Positions 44,794-54,408 of a stretch of DNA of 64,000 nt are shown here, in pieces (within the stretch, counting starts at the first letter, position 1; each line of letters begins with the position of its first letter). The DNA lies in the NCBI GenBank assembly GCA_025998675.1, contig AP024673.1:1887221-1951220 (forward strand), read 5' to 3'. The position numbers and the translations under genes are program-made. The stretch comes from Fimbriimonadales bacterium (GTDB lineage: Bacteria; Armatimonadota; Fimbriimonadia; Fimbriimonadales; GBS-DC). Under the pieces are notes generated by a model. The model searched no databases. It was not told the origin of the DNA and saw nothing but the letters and a program-made list of their open reading frames with translations.

Positions 44794-45612
44794 TTATGAC
44801 CCCTGCACTGCTTCACGGATGCGCAGCAGGCGCACCAGCAGCGGCTCCACCTGCGCCAGCGGGTACTGCGTCGCGGCGTCCGAGAGAGCGCGCTCCGGGT
44901 AAGGATGCACCTCCATAAACAGCGCGTCGACGCCGACGGCGACCGCCGCACGCGCCAGCGGCTCGATGGCGCTGCGGTCGCCCCCGGATTGCTTGCCCGC
45001 GCCGCCCGGACGCTGCACGCTATGCGTTGCGTCGAACACCACCGGCGCGCCGAACCCGCGCAGGATGGGCAAGCCCGCCATGTCGACAATCAGCGTATTG
45101 TAGCCGAAGCTGGTTCCCCGCTCGGTCAGCAGCACGCCCGTTGCACCGAACGCCCGCAGCTTCTCCACGATGTTGCCTGCATCCCACGGCGCGAGGAACT
45201 GTCCCTTCTTCACATTCACGGGCTTGCCTGTGCGCGCCGCCGCCGCCAGCAAGTCGGTCTGTCGGCAGAGGAACGCGGGAATCTGCAGCAAATCCACCGC
45301 CTGCGCGGTTGGCTCGGCTTGCCACGACTCGTGGATGTCGGTTGTCACGGGCACGCCAAACTCGCGATGGATACGCGCCAGCGTCTCCAGCCCCTCGTCC
45401 AGCCCCAGCCCGCGAAACGATTCGTGCGCCGTTCGGTTCGCCTTGTCGAACGACGCTTTGAAAATATACGGGACGCCCAGCCGCGCGCATACACGCATCA
45501 TATGGTCGGCGACTTGCTGGCACAGATCGAGGCTCTCAATCACGCAGGGACCAGCAATCACTACCAGCGCGTCGCCGCCGACAACGACTTCGCCGACAGA
45601 CACAGGTTGCAT
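44794..45612 (-). CDS. kdsA: 3-deoxy-D-manno-octulosonate 8-phosphate synthase
   Basis: 272 aa. The KDO8P synthase motifs are present: [33 protein letters not shown] and [13 protein letters not shown]-like ([13 protein letters not shown]), and [15 protein letters not shown]. The Cys in PCVIES and conserved His/Glu/Asp residues suggest a metal-dependent form. It condenses arabinose-5-P with PEP and so implies Kdo-containing LPS. Minus-strand GGTATACT (45624-45619) is 6 nt before the ATG. Confidence 0.95.
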   Translation of the reverse strand: MQPVSVGEVVVGGDALVVIAGPCVIESLDLCQQVADHMMRVCARLGVPYIFKASFDKANRTAHESFRGLGLDEGLETLARIHREFGVPVTTDIHESWQAEPTAQAVDLLQIPAFLCRQTDLLAAAARTGKPVNVKKGQFLAPWDAGNIVEKLRAFGATGVLLTERGTSFGYNTLIVDMAGLPILRGFGAPVVFDATHSVQRPGGAGKQSGGDRSAIEPLARAAVAVGVDALFMEVHPYPERALSDAATQYPLAQVEPLLVRLLRIREAVQGS

Positions 45613-45618
45613 ACGCGC

Positions 45619-45646
45619 AGTATACCTGAGAGGTGGATGGTATAAT
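45619..45646. promoter_or_regulatory. Divergent leaderless promoters (kdsA / glycosyltransferase)
   Basis: Minus TATACT (45624-45619) and plus TATAAT (45641-45646) are both preceded by GG and lie 6 and 7 nt before ATG 45612 and ATG 45654. The whole divergent intergenic region is 41 bp. Confidence 0.7.
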
Positions 45647-45653
45647 ACCCTTG

Positions 45654-46619
45654 ATGGCGTCGCGTCCAGTGGTCTCGGTGATTACGCCTGCCTACAATGT
45701 CGCGCCCTACATCGGGCAGTGCATCGAGTCGGTGCAGGCGCAGACCCTCCCCGACTGGGAGATGATAATCGTGGACGACGCCTCCACAGACGACACGGTC
45801 GCGGTGGTGCAACAGTATCTGGGCGACCCGCGCATTCGCCTGCTGTGCAACGTGCAGAACCTGGGACCGGGCGGCACGCGCAACCGTGCGCTGGAGGCGG
45901 CGCAGGGGGAATGGGTTGCGGTGCTGGACGCCGACGACTGGATTGCCCCCGAACGGTTAGAGACGCTGGTGAACTTCGCCCATTCACAGTGCGCCGATAT
46001 GGTCGCTGACCTGCAGGTCTACTGGACGGAGTGGGGGAGCGTGTATCAGGTAGGGTGGGCAACCCACGCCACTCCGCCCAGAACCCCACGCGCATACACA
46101 CTTGATGAAGTCATTAAGGCGCACCCATCCGCCAAACCAACGATACGCCGCGCCTTTCTGGAACAGAAGCACATCCGCTATCAGACCACCATGCGCATTT
46201 CGGAGGACTACGCCCTGTTCATAGAGATACTCCTGAAGGGTGGGCGGTTTGTGCTGCTTCCCCAGCCGATGTATTACTACCGTGTCCGACCGGGTACGAC
46301 CGTAAGCCGATACGATGGGATGGACGAACTGCGCAAGTCGCTGGAGTACCTGCTACGCTTGCCTGAGACGACGCCGCGCTACGCGCGGCTGCTCCAGTGG
46401 GCGTACCGACGCCGACAGGCATATCTGCTGTACCCGAAGTTCGCCGTGAGTGTGAAACGGGGCGACTGGAAAACCGCTGCCCGCCTGTTGCGTCAGTCCC
46501 CGCGTGTGGCGTGGCTGCTGCTGACTGGCGTACCCGCCGCGCTCTACAGACGCCTGTTTGACAAGGACAAACTGATTGACCCCTGGCGGGAATCCCTTCC
46601 GAAGGAGGCGCGTCGCTGA
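45654..46619 (+). CDS. Family 2 glycosyltransferase
   Basis: 321 aa from ATG 45654. GT-A fold: [21 protein letters not shown], the nucleotide-binding DDAS, and the DxD-type VLDADDW at about residue 90. The acceptor-side motif SEDYALF follows near 190. It is inverting and adds a sugar to a lipid- or glycan-linked acceptor in the cytoplasm. The GTG/TTG alternatives upstream lie before the -10 box. The stop TGA overlaps the next ATG by one base. Confidence 0.92.
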   Translation: MASRPVVSVITPAYNVAPYIGQCIESVQAQTLPDWEMIIVDDASTDDTVAVVQQYLGDPRIRLLCNVQNLGPGGTRNRALEAAQGEWVAVLDADDWIAPERLETLVNFAHSQCADMVADLQVYWTEWGSVYQVGWATHATPPRTPRAYTLDEVIKAHPSAKPTIRRAFLEQKHIRYQTTMRISEDYALFIEILLKGGRFVLLPQPMYYYRVRPGTTVSRYDGMDELRKSLEYLLRLPETTPRYARLLQWAYRRRQAYLLYPKFAVSVKRGDWKTAARLLRQSPRVAWLLLTGVPAALYRRLFDKDKLIDPWRESLPKEARR

Positions 46620-47554
46620 TGCCACGAGCCGTCGTGACGGGAGGCGCGGGCTTCATCGGCTCCCATCTGGTCGATCGCCTGCTTGCCGAAGGCTGGCAGG
46701 TGGTGGTGGTGGATAACCTCATCACAGGACGCGCGGAGAACCTGCAGCACCTGCAGGGACGCCCCGATTTCGAGTTCCTGCGCCACGATGTGTGCGAACC
46801 GTTCGATATCGAGGGCGCGGTAGACTATGTGTTCCATCTGGCGTCGACGGCAAGCCCTGTCGACTTTGTGAAGCATCCGCTGGAGACGCTGCGCGTCGGC
46901 TCCTACGGCACAGAGAACGCACTGAAGTTAGCTGTGCGCAAAGGGGCAAAGTTCCTCTTCAGCTCGACCTCGGAGGTCTATGGCGACCCGCTGGTGCATC
47001 CGCAGTCGGAGGACTACTGGGGGAATGTGAACCCGATTGGCGTGCGCGGCGTGTACGATGAGGCGAAACGATACGCCGAATCGCTGGTGATGGCGTACCA
47101 TCGCTACAAGGGGGTCGACACGCGCATCGTGCGGATTTTCAACACCTACGGCGAGCGCATGCGCCTCGACGATGGGCGCGTGGTGCCGAACTTCGTGTGT
47201 CAGGCGTTGCGCGGCGAACCCATCACGGTCTACGGCGACGGTAGCCAGACGCGCAGCTTCGGCTATGTCGCCGACCTGATTGAGGGCATCTGGCGACTGG
47301 CGCATGCCGACTACCATCTGCCCGTGAACATCGGCAACCCCGAAGAGCGCACGATTCTGGAGTTCGCGCAAATCATCAAGCGCCTCACGGGCAGCGACAG
47401 CCCCATCGTGTTTCAAGAGTTTTTCACCCCCGACGACCCCAAGCAGCGCTGTCCCGACATCACGCGGGCGCGGGAGCTTCTGGGCTGGGCGCCGCGCGTG
47501 TCGCTGGAGGAGGGGCTACGGCGCACAATCGAGTATTTCAGGACGCAAGTTTAG
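46619..47554 (+). CDS. UDP-glucuronate decarboxylase (UDP-xylose synthase)
   Basis: 311 aa. Short-chain NAD epimerase fold with [10 protein letters not shown] and the catalytic triad in [10 protein letters not shown] and [11 protein letters not shown]. The UXS-specific YWGNVNPIG(V)RGVYDEAK region and [10 protein letters not shown] support UDP-glucuronate decarboxylase over UDP-glucose epimerase. It makes UDP-xylose for surface glycans. GGAGG precedes the ATG inside the glycosyltransferase gene. Confidence 0.88.
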   Translation: MPRAVVTGGAGFIGSHLVDRLLAEGWQVVVVDNLITGRAENLQHLQGRPDFEFLRHDVCEPFDIEGAVDYVFHLASTASPVDFVKHPLETLRVGSYGTENALKLAVRKGAKFLFSSTSEVYGDPLVHPQSEDYWGNVNPIGVRGVYDEAKRYAESLVMAYHRYKGVDTRIVRIFNTYGERMRLDDGRVVPNFVCQALRGEPITVYGDGSQTRSFGYVADLIEGIWRLAHADYHLPVNIGNPEERTILEFAQIIKRLTGSDSPIVFQEFFTPDDPKQRCPDITRARELLGWAPRVSLEEGLRRTIEYFRTQV

Positions 47555-48588
47555 CCCGTCTCTTTCAGGAACTCGTCAATCTCGTCTTCGCGCGCGCTCC
47601 AGAACATCAGGTGCGCCGCCTTCTTCAACGCTTTGCGCCGATGGAACATCGCAAGCGCATAGGGCGGCATCCAGCTCAGCCGCTGCCGAACGGTCATTGG
47701 CGCGTCGTACTCCCATACCGAACGCACCCCGTGGTAGATGAGCGTCGGCAGCGTATCACGGCTCGTTTCGGGGATGCCGCGCCGCCCCAGCAGAAGCATC
47801 AGGCGGGCGATGTTCAGCGTCGGGAGCGAATAGCCCAGTCTGGGGTGAACCTTCAGCCCCTGCCGCTGGGCATGTTCGCGTATTACCTGTTCGCGCGCCA
47901 TCAAATGCCGCACCTCGCGTTGCAAACGCTCCCAGCGGGGACGCATCCCATAGTGAAGATTGCCCGTGTGGACACGGTAATAGGTCAGGGTCTCATCGAT
48001 AAAGGCGAACTGACCGTAGAACGGGGCGCCCATCAGCAGCGGCGCGTCCGCACTGATGCGCCAGAACGACTCGTCCAGCGGGAAAACCGCCTCGACAGCG
48101 CGTCGCGAAAAAGCGTTGCCACTGGTGGGGGTGCTTGGGTAATAGATTCGACGCAACAAAATCGGGCGCAGGTCGCCCAGATAGGGGGTATGAATAGGGA
48201 AGGTTCGCCCAAGCGACTTGCCCTCTGGGTCCACGCATTCCATCCGCCACTCCATCAGCGCCAGCGAATCGTTCCAGCGTGCGGCGACGCGCTCCAGCAG
48301 CTGCGGCGCCCAGTAGTCGTCCGAGTCGAGAAAGCAGATAACCTCCCCCCGCGCCGCCGCAAAGCCCGCGTGAAACGCCGACGCCTGACCGCCGTTCTCC
48401 TTGAAAATCACCTGTACGCGATCCGCGTACTGCTGGATCACCGTGCGCGACTCGTCCGTAGAGCCGTCGTCGACAACGATAATCTCTTTATGGGGATAGG
48501 TCTGTGCGAGCGCGCTCTCAATCGCCTCCGCCACAAACCGTGCGTAGTTGTAGTTGTTGATAATAACGCTGATGAAAGGCTGTGCCAT
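47551..48588 (-). CDS. Family 2 glycosyltransferase
   Basis: 345 aa. GT-A motifs [30 protein letters not shown] and FLDSDDYW (DxD at about residue 88), with the catalytic-base-type SADAPLL near 190. It lies 5 nt downstream of the flippase gene in the same direction, and its 3' end overlaps that of the UDP-xylose synthase by 4 nt. An AT-rich TATATAAT box directly upstream could also give an internal promoter. Confidence 0.9.
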   Translation of the reverse strand: MAQPFISVIINNYNYARFVAEAIESALAQTYPHKEIIVVDDGSTDESRTVIQQYADRVQVIFKENGGQASAFHAGFAAARGEVICFLDSDDYWAPQLLERVAARWNDSLALMEWRMECVDPEGKSLGRTFPIHTPYLGDLRPILLRRIYYPSTPTSGNAFSRRAVEAVFPLDESFWRISADAPLLMGAPFYGQFAFIDETLTYYRVHTGNLHYGMRPRWERLQREVRHLMAREQVIREHAQRQGLKVHPRLGYSLPTLNIARLMLLLGRRGIPETSRDTLPTLIYHGVRSVWEYDAPMTVRQRLSWMPPYALAMFHRRKALKKAAHLMFWSAREDEIDEFLKETG

Positions 48589-48593
48589 AGCAA

Positions 48594-50018
48594 TTATATA
48601 CCTGCTTGCGGCGGGGGGCGGAGCGCGCGGATTTCGCGCAACAGCTCACGCAGCGCACGCCGACTGGCAGGCAGCAGGAACACCCCCAGCGCCAGCAGGG
48701 GCGCATAATACGCCACAGGCGCCAGCAATGAGACGCCCATCGCAACTGCCCAGAGCAGGTTCACGCCGTAATAGGGCTGCCCGATATAGCGCTTGATTCC
48801 CTGATGCAGAAAGACATTGTTCGGCAGATGCGCCAGAAAGTAAGCGACGCCGTAGCCCAGCACCTCATAGCCTTCGGGCGCGAGGGAGGCGCACAGCGCC
48901 GTAGACCAGTAGAGATTGAAGGCGAACACCAGCGCCGCGCGGGTCACCACATGGCTTTGACGAATCACATAGAGCGCCTGCGCCTGCGCGCTGAAGGTCG
49001 CCGTCAGTAGTTGTTCCGCCGTCAAAATCGCCAGCGCGAGAATCGCCAGCCGAATATCCCACTGTGCCCCGAAGAGAGGCGGCAGCACATGCCATGCGGT
49101 CAGCACAAATACCAAACTCGCGCCGCCCAGACTCAGAATCTGCGCCTGCGACGAGACATACAGCGTGTTTAGCAGCTTGTGTGGCTGATCCTGCAGGCGT
49201 GCAAACACCGAGGTCGTCACATTCCGTATCGCGATCTGCGCGAAGTTCAGCATGTTCAGCAGCCGCTCCGCCAGCGTCAGGTAGCCGACTGCTTCTTTCC
49301 CCGCGATGGGAAGCAACACGAGGGCAGGCGCGAGGTTTTTGGCGTAGTAAAGCCACTCGGACGCCGCCTGCGAAAAACTGAACCCCAGCATATCGCGCAG
49401 CATCCCCCGTTCCCACTGCCAGCGCGGTCGGTAGCGCGTGCTGAAAAACGCAAGCGATACATTCACCAGCTGCGCCGCCCAGTACGCTGCGACCAGCGCC
49501 CATACCCCAAACCCCAGCAACGCCATCGGCACACTCACCGCGTAGGAGCTGGTCTGCGCGAGCGTGTCGATGAGCGCAATCCGCTTATAGCGCAGCTCCT
49601 TTTCCAGCGCGGCTTGCGCGACGATACTCACCGCGTGCAGGGGCAACCCGACACACAGCGCAAGCGCAACCGTGAAGAAGCCTTCCGTGCGTATCCAGAA
49701 CACGCCCAGCACGCGCAGCGCCACCAGCGCCGCGCCTGTCAACGCCGCGCTGAAAAGCAGCAGCCACCAGAACGCCTGATGCCATATTTCGCGCGGCGCG
49801 TCCTGTGGGGCGCGTATCAGGTAAGTGCGCACGCCTGTACCGACCAGCTGGGTCAAAAACAGGTAAACGCCCATCGCTGAGGCGTACAAGCCGTAGTTTT
49901 CGGGACCGACGATGCGCGTCACATACAGCACGCCCACTATCGAGAGTGCAATGGTGAACACCCTGCGCAGGCTCAGGTAGAGGCTACCCTCCACCGCACG
50001 GCGGCGCAACTCACTCAT
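48594..50018 (-). CDS. Wzx-like polysaccharide flippase (MATE/MOP superfamily)
   Basis: 474 aa from ATG 50018, with 12-14 hydrophobic segments. The N-terminal SLYLSLRRVFTIALSIVGVLYVTRIVGPENYGLYA region is characteristic of lipopolysaccharide/teichoic-acid export proteins (polysaccharide synthase family). It would translocate lipid-linked oligosaccharide. It overlaps the FkbM gene by 8 nt, between that gene and a glycosyltransferase. Confidence 0.9.
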   Translation of the reverse strand: MSELRRRAVEGSLYLSLRRVFTIALSIVGVLYVTRIVGPENYGLYASAMGVYLFLTQLVGTGVRTYLIRAPQDAPREIWHQAFWWLLLFSAALTGAALVALRVLGVFWIRTEGFFTVALALCVGLPLHAVSIVAQAALEKELRYKRIALIDTLAQTSSYAVSVPMALLGFGVWALVAAYWAAQLVNVSLAFFSTRYRPRWQWERGMLRDMLGFSFSQAASEWLYYAKNLAPALVLLPIAGKEAVGYLTLAERLLNMLNFAQIAIRNVTTSVFARLQDQPHKLLNTLYVSSQAQILSLGGASLVFVLTAWHVLPPLFGAQWDIRLAILALAILTAEQLLTATFSAQAQALYVIRQSHVVTRAALVFAFNLYWSTALCASLAPEGYEVLGYGVAYFLAHLPNNVFLHQGIKRYIGQPYYGVNLLWAVAMGVSLLAPVAYYAPLLALGVFLLPASRRALRELLREIRALRPPPQAGI

Positions 50019-50922
50019 CGTCGGACAGTATGGCGACGCCCTGCCCTGTGAGGCGCTCGCGCAGGGCGTCCTCGCTTCGGACAGCGAGCCAGTTTTCCCA
50101 CTCGTCGACAACAGGCGCTTCGGGCAGGCGCTGTAGTCTTTCGCTGCTGACGACACGGTAGAGGATCCAGCCGCGCGCGCGCAGGTAGTCGGCAAGCGCC
50201 TGCACACTGCTGCCGTATTCCCCCGCGTTGAAGGCGTTCGCCTCCAGAAAGATAAAGCGCGTGCGCGTCAGGGTCGCCTCCGCGCCGCGCAACACAAACA
50301 GCTCGTAGCCCTCCACATCAACCTTGAGCAGGTCAATAGGCGTCGTCGCCAGCGGTTCGAAGCAGTCTAACGGCGTCATCGGCGCCATGAGCGCGCCTGC
50401 GCCTACAGGGGCGACGCGATTGTAGTCATCGCTGCGCACATCGGTGAAAGCAACCTCGCCTGCATGCGCGCCCAGCGCCAGGTTGTAAAGATGCAGGTTC
50501 GGCAAGCGGTTGAGCGCGGCGTTCGCCTGCAACTGCGCAAACACGCGCGGGTGCGGCTCGAAAGCGTACACCTGCGTCGTCTCGCCCAGCGATTTCGCAA
50601 GCGGGATGGCATGCGAGCCGATATTCGCGCCGATGTCCACAATCGTATCGCCCGGGCGCAGCAGTTTGCGCAGAAACCTCAGATCCAGCGCGCCATGCCA
50701 GCGTGAGGCGTGAAAAAACATCAGATGAGTCAGCGTCGTATCGAACAGCCGAAAGCGTGCGCCCTGATAGTGGAAAGACACGCGCTCATTTACCCCCAGC
50801 GCACGCAACAAGTGAAACAACACGAACCGACCAGGCGACTCCCAGTGGGCGCGTTGTCGCCAGACCCAGCGCCAGTGGCGCAGTGCGCGGCGAAGCGGAT
50901 GAACCTGAGCAGAGCCGCTCAC
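50011..50922 (-). CDS. FkbM family methyltransferase
   Basis: 303 aa from GTG 50922. The AdoMet motif TIVDIGANIGSHAIPLA (about 105-121) and YAFEPHPRVFAQL, VDVEGYELFVL and LEANAFN follow the FkbM pattern. The family methylates sugars or lipid-linked glycans. GGTATAAT (50934-50929) lies 6 nt before the GTG. The longer frame to 51057 is antisense to the divergent gene and is rejected. First gene of a three-gene glycan operon. Confidence 0.9.
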   Translation of the reverse strand: MSGSAQVHPLRRALRHWRWVWRQRAHWESPGRFVLFHLLRALGVNERVSFHYQGARFRLFDTTLTHLMFFHASRWHGALDLRFLRKLLRPGDTIVDIGANIGSHAIPLAKSLGETTQVYAFEPHPRVFAQLQANAALNRLPNLHLYNLALGAHAGEVAFTDVRSDDYNRVAPVGAGALMAPMTPLDCFEPLATTPIDLLKVDVEGYELFVLRGAEATLTRTRFIFLEANAFNAGEYGSSVQALADYLRARGWILYRVVSSERLQRLPEAPVVDEWENWLAVRSEDALRERLTGQGVAILSDDE

Positions 50923-50928
50923 ATACGG

Positions 50929-50965
50929 ATTATACCAGAGTCGCGACAGAAAAGGCAGGTACAAT
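50929..50965. promoter_or_regulatory. Divergent leaderless promoters (FkbM operon / GT39-like gene)
   Basis: Minus TATAAT (50934-50929) and plus TACAAT (50960-50965), each preceded by GG, lie 6 and 7 nt before their start codons (GTG 50922, ATG 50973). Confidence 0.65.
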
Positions 50966-50972
50966 TTCCCTG

Positions 50973-52293
50973 ATGGGTACAGCGCTTCGCAAACTGCCTG
51001 CGTGGCTCCACCACCCGCTGCTGATTGTGGGAGTCGCTCTGTGTCTGCGCATGGCATGGACAGTTGCCTATGAACCGTGGCGCGACGATTACGAGCGACT
51101 GATTGCCCGTGCGCCCAGCCCCGACTCAGGTTCCTATCAGGAGGTGGCTCTCGTATGGCTCCACTACTGGAATAAGCCCGGTCAGGCGATTCGTGAGCAA
51201 CCCGAAGCCATCGATTCTATCATCATTCGCGCGCCGGGCTATCCCCTGATGATGGCGCTTCTCTACGCGCTGTTTGGCGTCAATCCGTTCTGGGTGGTTC
51301 TGGCGCAGATGGGCGCAAGCGTCGCGAACTGTTATCTGGTGATTGCCGCGTTGCGGCGTATCAGCAGCCCTCTGGGGGCTGCGCTGGGGGGATGGCTCTT
51401 TGCAGTGAATCCGATTCTTATCGATCACACACAGCTGATTCTAACCGAGACTTTTTTCGTGCTGGGTGCGACGCTACTACTTTATTCGCTCTGCCGGTGG
51501 CGTGCGCATCCTGCGCCTGACCCCCTGCGCGCAGGGTTCGGCAGCGGCGTTGCCCTGGCGTTCACCACGCTCATACGCCCGGGGATGTTGTGGTTAGCGC
51601 CGGTTCTGGGCGTGCTGGGCGTTTTTTTCGCGCCCGCTTTCGGCGCAGGCGCGTCTGCGCTGGCTGGCAGGTTATCTTGTGGGCGTCGTGGCTCTCTTAG
51701 CGCCGTGGTCGGTATATAACCGCGTGCATTACGGATCATGGCGCTTGACCGTCGCTGGCGAACTGTACCTGCTGGATATGACCGGGCTTGCTGTTGCCCG
51801 GATGCAGAAGCCCATTCACGAGGCGAGGGCGATTCTGGAGGCAGAAGCGCTGGCGCATATGCAACGGGACGGCTTGGATCCCAATCGCCAGATTTTTGAG
51901 CGGGGGCGCTACTACCGCGCGACGGCTCAACGCTATATCCAACAACACTTCAGCGATTTTGTCTATTACTGGCTACGCGGGATGGTCTTCTTCTGGCGCT
52001 CGGCGGCAGGACCGAACACAGGAGGTGCATGGATTGAGTCGGCGACGGCTGTGAAGTTGTGGTTTCAGGTCTACCATTTTGCCTGGATGACGGCGCTTCT
52101 ACTGGGGCTATGGTTCACCTGGCGGTCTCGGCAGCATCGCTGGTGGGCGATACTGTTTGTGAGCATAGCGCTCTACTTCACCGTCAGTGCCGGATGCAGC
52201 GGCAACGCGCGATTTCGATTGCAAACCTTCGCCTTTTCGCTGCCTGTGATTGCCGTTGGATTAGGCATTCGGCGCGACTCACGCCAAGTGTAG
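50973..52293 (+). CDS. GT39-like membrane glycosyltransferase interrupted by a frameshift
   Basis: Two open segments of one gene: 50973-51719 in one frame and about 51601-52293 in another. The first has PDSGSYQEVALVWL and SIIIRAPGYPLMMALLYALFG, matching the dolichyl-mannosyltransferase-like PMT_2 plan. The second carries VALLAPWSVYNRVHYGSWRLT and the C-terminal helices. The switch occurs at a run of seven T at 51622-51628; six T would restore FSRPLSAQARLRWLAGYLVG. Combined length is about 439 aa. It could be a genuine mutation, a sequencing error or slippage-dependent expression. Confidence 0.75.
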
Positions 52294-52328
52294 CACTTTT
52301 GCGAGGGTGCGCTCCTCTGAAAGTGGGG

Positions 52329-52334
52329 TATAAT
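52329..52334 (+). promoter_or_regulatory. -10 box of the GHL15-like gene
   Basis: GGTATAAT, with a leader of about 14 nt before ATG 52355 that contains GAGGAGA. This is a leadered promoter with a Shine-Dalgarno, unlike its neighbours. Confidence 0.6.
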
Positions 52335-52354
52335 GGGCGTGAGAGGAGAGACCC

Positions 52355-54256
52355 ATGCGTGCATACTATCGGGTTCTGGGTAGTGTAGTATCGGTCGCTG
52401 TCTGGGGGGCTGCGCTCGCGCAGCAGCCGCTTATCAACTACGCCACGCTGTTTGGCGAGTTCGATTTCGACTACTATCGGGGCAACCAAAATGTCGGGAT
52501 GCTACGCGACGGCGTCGCGGAAGGGTTCTCGTTCAACATCCCTTCAGACTTCACTGCCGAACTGGACGAAACCGATAAAGTGAGTGGGCTTGCGTCTCAG
52601 AAAATCAGTTTCAATCGGAATAGCTCCTCCGTCGCCGAAGCTTCACTTTCTATGCGGATGGACTTCCCTTCAGACGACTACCCCCGCCCTGGAGAAACCA
52701 TCCGTATTTCGCTGTGGGTGAAAGCAGAAAACTGGGTCAACGCCTCGCTGCGTATCCGAGCGCGCGGCTTGGATAGTTCTGGCAGTGTGGATTTGCTCAA
52801 CACAACAAGCGTGCCCAACACTTGGACTGAGCTGGTCTTCAACTACACTGTGCCCAGCTCGAATCCGCAAGGGGTAAGGCTGGATCTGTTTGTTCGGTCG
52901 CTGAGCGGCGTTTCGTCAGGCGTTATTCGCTTCGACAAACTGGAAGTGACGGGTAGCAAGCGCTGGCGCCCGCACCAACCGCGCAGTCTCAAAATCGCCG
53001 CGCCCTACTACGCCTGGGCAGAGGAAAACCAGCGCGACTGGGTCTACTACTCCCGTGAGTTCGATCTGATGTTAGCCATCTGGGACGACATCAAAGCGCT
53101 CCGCACACACCGTCCCGATCTACTGAATGTTTATTACTACAACCTGATCTATAGTGTTCGTACACCTAATCGGGCGTGGGAACAACGCGATATATTCGGC
53201 TACTACTATTGCGATCTCAACCACCCCGACTGGTTCCTGCTCAATATTTCTGGCAATCGTCAGCAGTTCGGCTCCGACCGCTATGTGATGGATATTGGCA
53301 ATCCTCAGGCGTCCGCGTGGGCAGCCCAAAATTTGGGCTTATCGATGCTGTACGCAGATACAGGCGTGGACGTGATCCACTTCGACAGCTTCATCGACTT
53401 TTTCTTCTTGAACTTTCAGTTCCAGAAGTACCCCACTCGCGCCAGTCGTATCGCGGCGATGCACAAGCACCTTCTGAACATGCGCAATACGCTCAGCGAC
53501 AGGGATATCAAGTTCATTATCAACACTGCGTCCGCGCTCTACACACGCGACCAGCCGCACACTTACTTCGCGCGTCAAGGGCTGCTGGATGGGTTGTTGA
53601 TGGAAGAAGTTTTCACGACGATTTACTCCCTGCCAGCAGGTTTTCTCTCGTTCACAGTCTGGGAAGGGCAATTGAACACCCTGATTGAGAATCGCCCGCG
53701 CCTTCGGGTAGTGTACACAGGATACGCTGTCCGAAATGCTGCGGAAGGACGGCGACAGAAAATCTACGCGCTGGCGAGTTTCCTACTATGCTCGGACAAC
53801 AACAATTACCTGTACCTCGACAAGCACTACTACGACGCGCCGCCGAACCGCCAGCGCAGCTGGCGTCCCGACGCTGATTTCGATGTGCCGCTCGGTGAAC
53901 CCACAGGCGGGGTACAGGTGCTGTATCGTTCCTCGGATTATCAGGGCGGGCTTTATTACCGACCTTTCCAGAATGGCTTTGTTCTGGTCAATCCCACAGG
54001 GAATGTCACCCCCAGTTTCAAAGATGGCGCGGTGTTCACTTATATTCTGGACGCCGACTATCGGGAGCTGTGGTCAGGGCAACTGTTCCCAGCAGGCTCG
54101 CGCATCAAGCTCTACCCGAAAGAGGCGCGCATCTTCTATCGGGAGAGTAGCGGACTGCGAACGCCCCCCGGCTCGGACGACGGCGGTCGCAAACCTGAAC
54201 TGTCGGGAGGCGGCAGCAAGATTCTGCCGAGTGGCGACCCCATTCGAAAACGATAA
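52355..54256 (+). CDS. Secreted GHL15-like putative glycoside hydrolase
   Basis: 633 aa. A signal peptide (VVSVAVWGAALAQ) is followed by a beta-sandwich domain (about 30-205, RISLWVKAENW) of CBM type. The catalytic TIM-barrel-like region (about 215-500) has DVIHFDSFIDFFF and LLMEEVF, which provide candidate acidic residues. A C-terminal beta domain and Gly/Ser-rich tail follow. It resembles the hypothetical glycosyl hydrolase 15 (GHL15) family; substrate unknown. It sits after glycan synthesis genes and may trim surface or foreign polysaccharide. Confidence 0.78.
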   Translation: MRAYYRVLGSVVSVAVWGAALAQQPLINYATLFGEFDFDYYRGNQNVGMLRDGVAEGFSFNIPSDFTAELDETDKVSGLASQKISFNRNSSSVAEASLSMRMDFPSDDYPRPGETIRISLWVKAENWVNASLRIRARGLDSSGSVDLLNTTSVPNTWTELVFNYTVPSSNPQGVRLDLFVRSLSGVSSGVIRFDKLEVTGSKRWRPHQPRSLKIAAPYYAWAEENQRDWVYYSREFDLMLAIWDDIKALRTHRPDLLNVYYYNLIYSVRTPNRAWEQRDIFGYYYCDLNHPDWFLLNISGNRQQFGSDRYVMDIGNPQASAWAAQNLGLSMLYADTGVDVIHFDSFIDFFFLNFQFQKYPTRASRIAAMHKHLLNMRNTLSDRDIKFIINTASALYTRDQPHTYFARQGLLDGLLMEEVFTTIYSLPAGFLSFTVWEGQLNTLIENRPRLRVVYTGYAVRNAAEGRRQKIYALASFLLCSDNNNYLYLDKHYYDAPPNRQRSWRPDADFDVPLGEPTGGVQVLYRSSDYQGGLYYRPFQNGFVLVNPTGNVTPSFKDGAVFTYILDADYRELWSGQLFPAGSRIKLYPKEARIFYRESSGLRTPPGSDDGGRKPELSGGGSKILPSGDPIRKR

Positions 54257-54292
54257 GACCACATCGGGGAATGCAGAAGCTACTTAAAGACG

Positions 54293-54333
54293 CCGTCAGC
54301 CCAGGGGCGCAGAACTGTCCCTGTTGCTGACGG
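54293..54333. terminator. Hairpin after the GHL15-like gene
   Basis: CCGTCAGC (54293-54300) pairs with GCTGACGG (54326-54333), 25-nt loop. It lies 37 nt after the stop, with no T-run. Confidence 0.45.
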
Positions 54334-54395
54334 CGCCGCATCAACCTTTGCCGCGAGACCAGAATTATCAGTGTCGCATCCCTGCTCATTCGAGG

Positions 54396-54401
54396 TATAC
54401 T
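54396..54401 (+). promoter_or_regulatory. -10 box, leaderless promoter of the M16 peptidase pair
   Basis: GGTATACT is 7 nt before ATG 54409 with no Shine-Dalgarno. Confidence 0.65.
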
Positions 54402-54408
54402 GTGCCTT

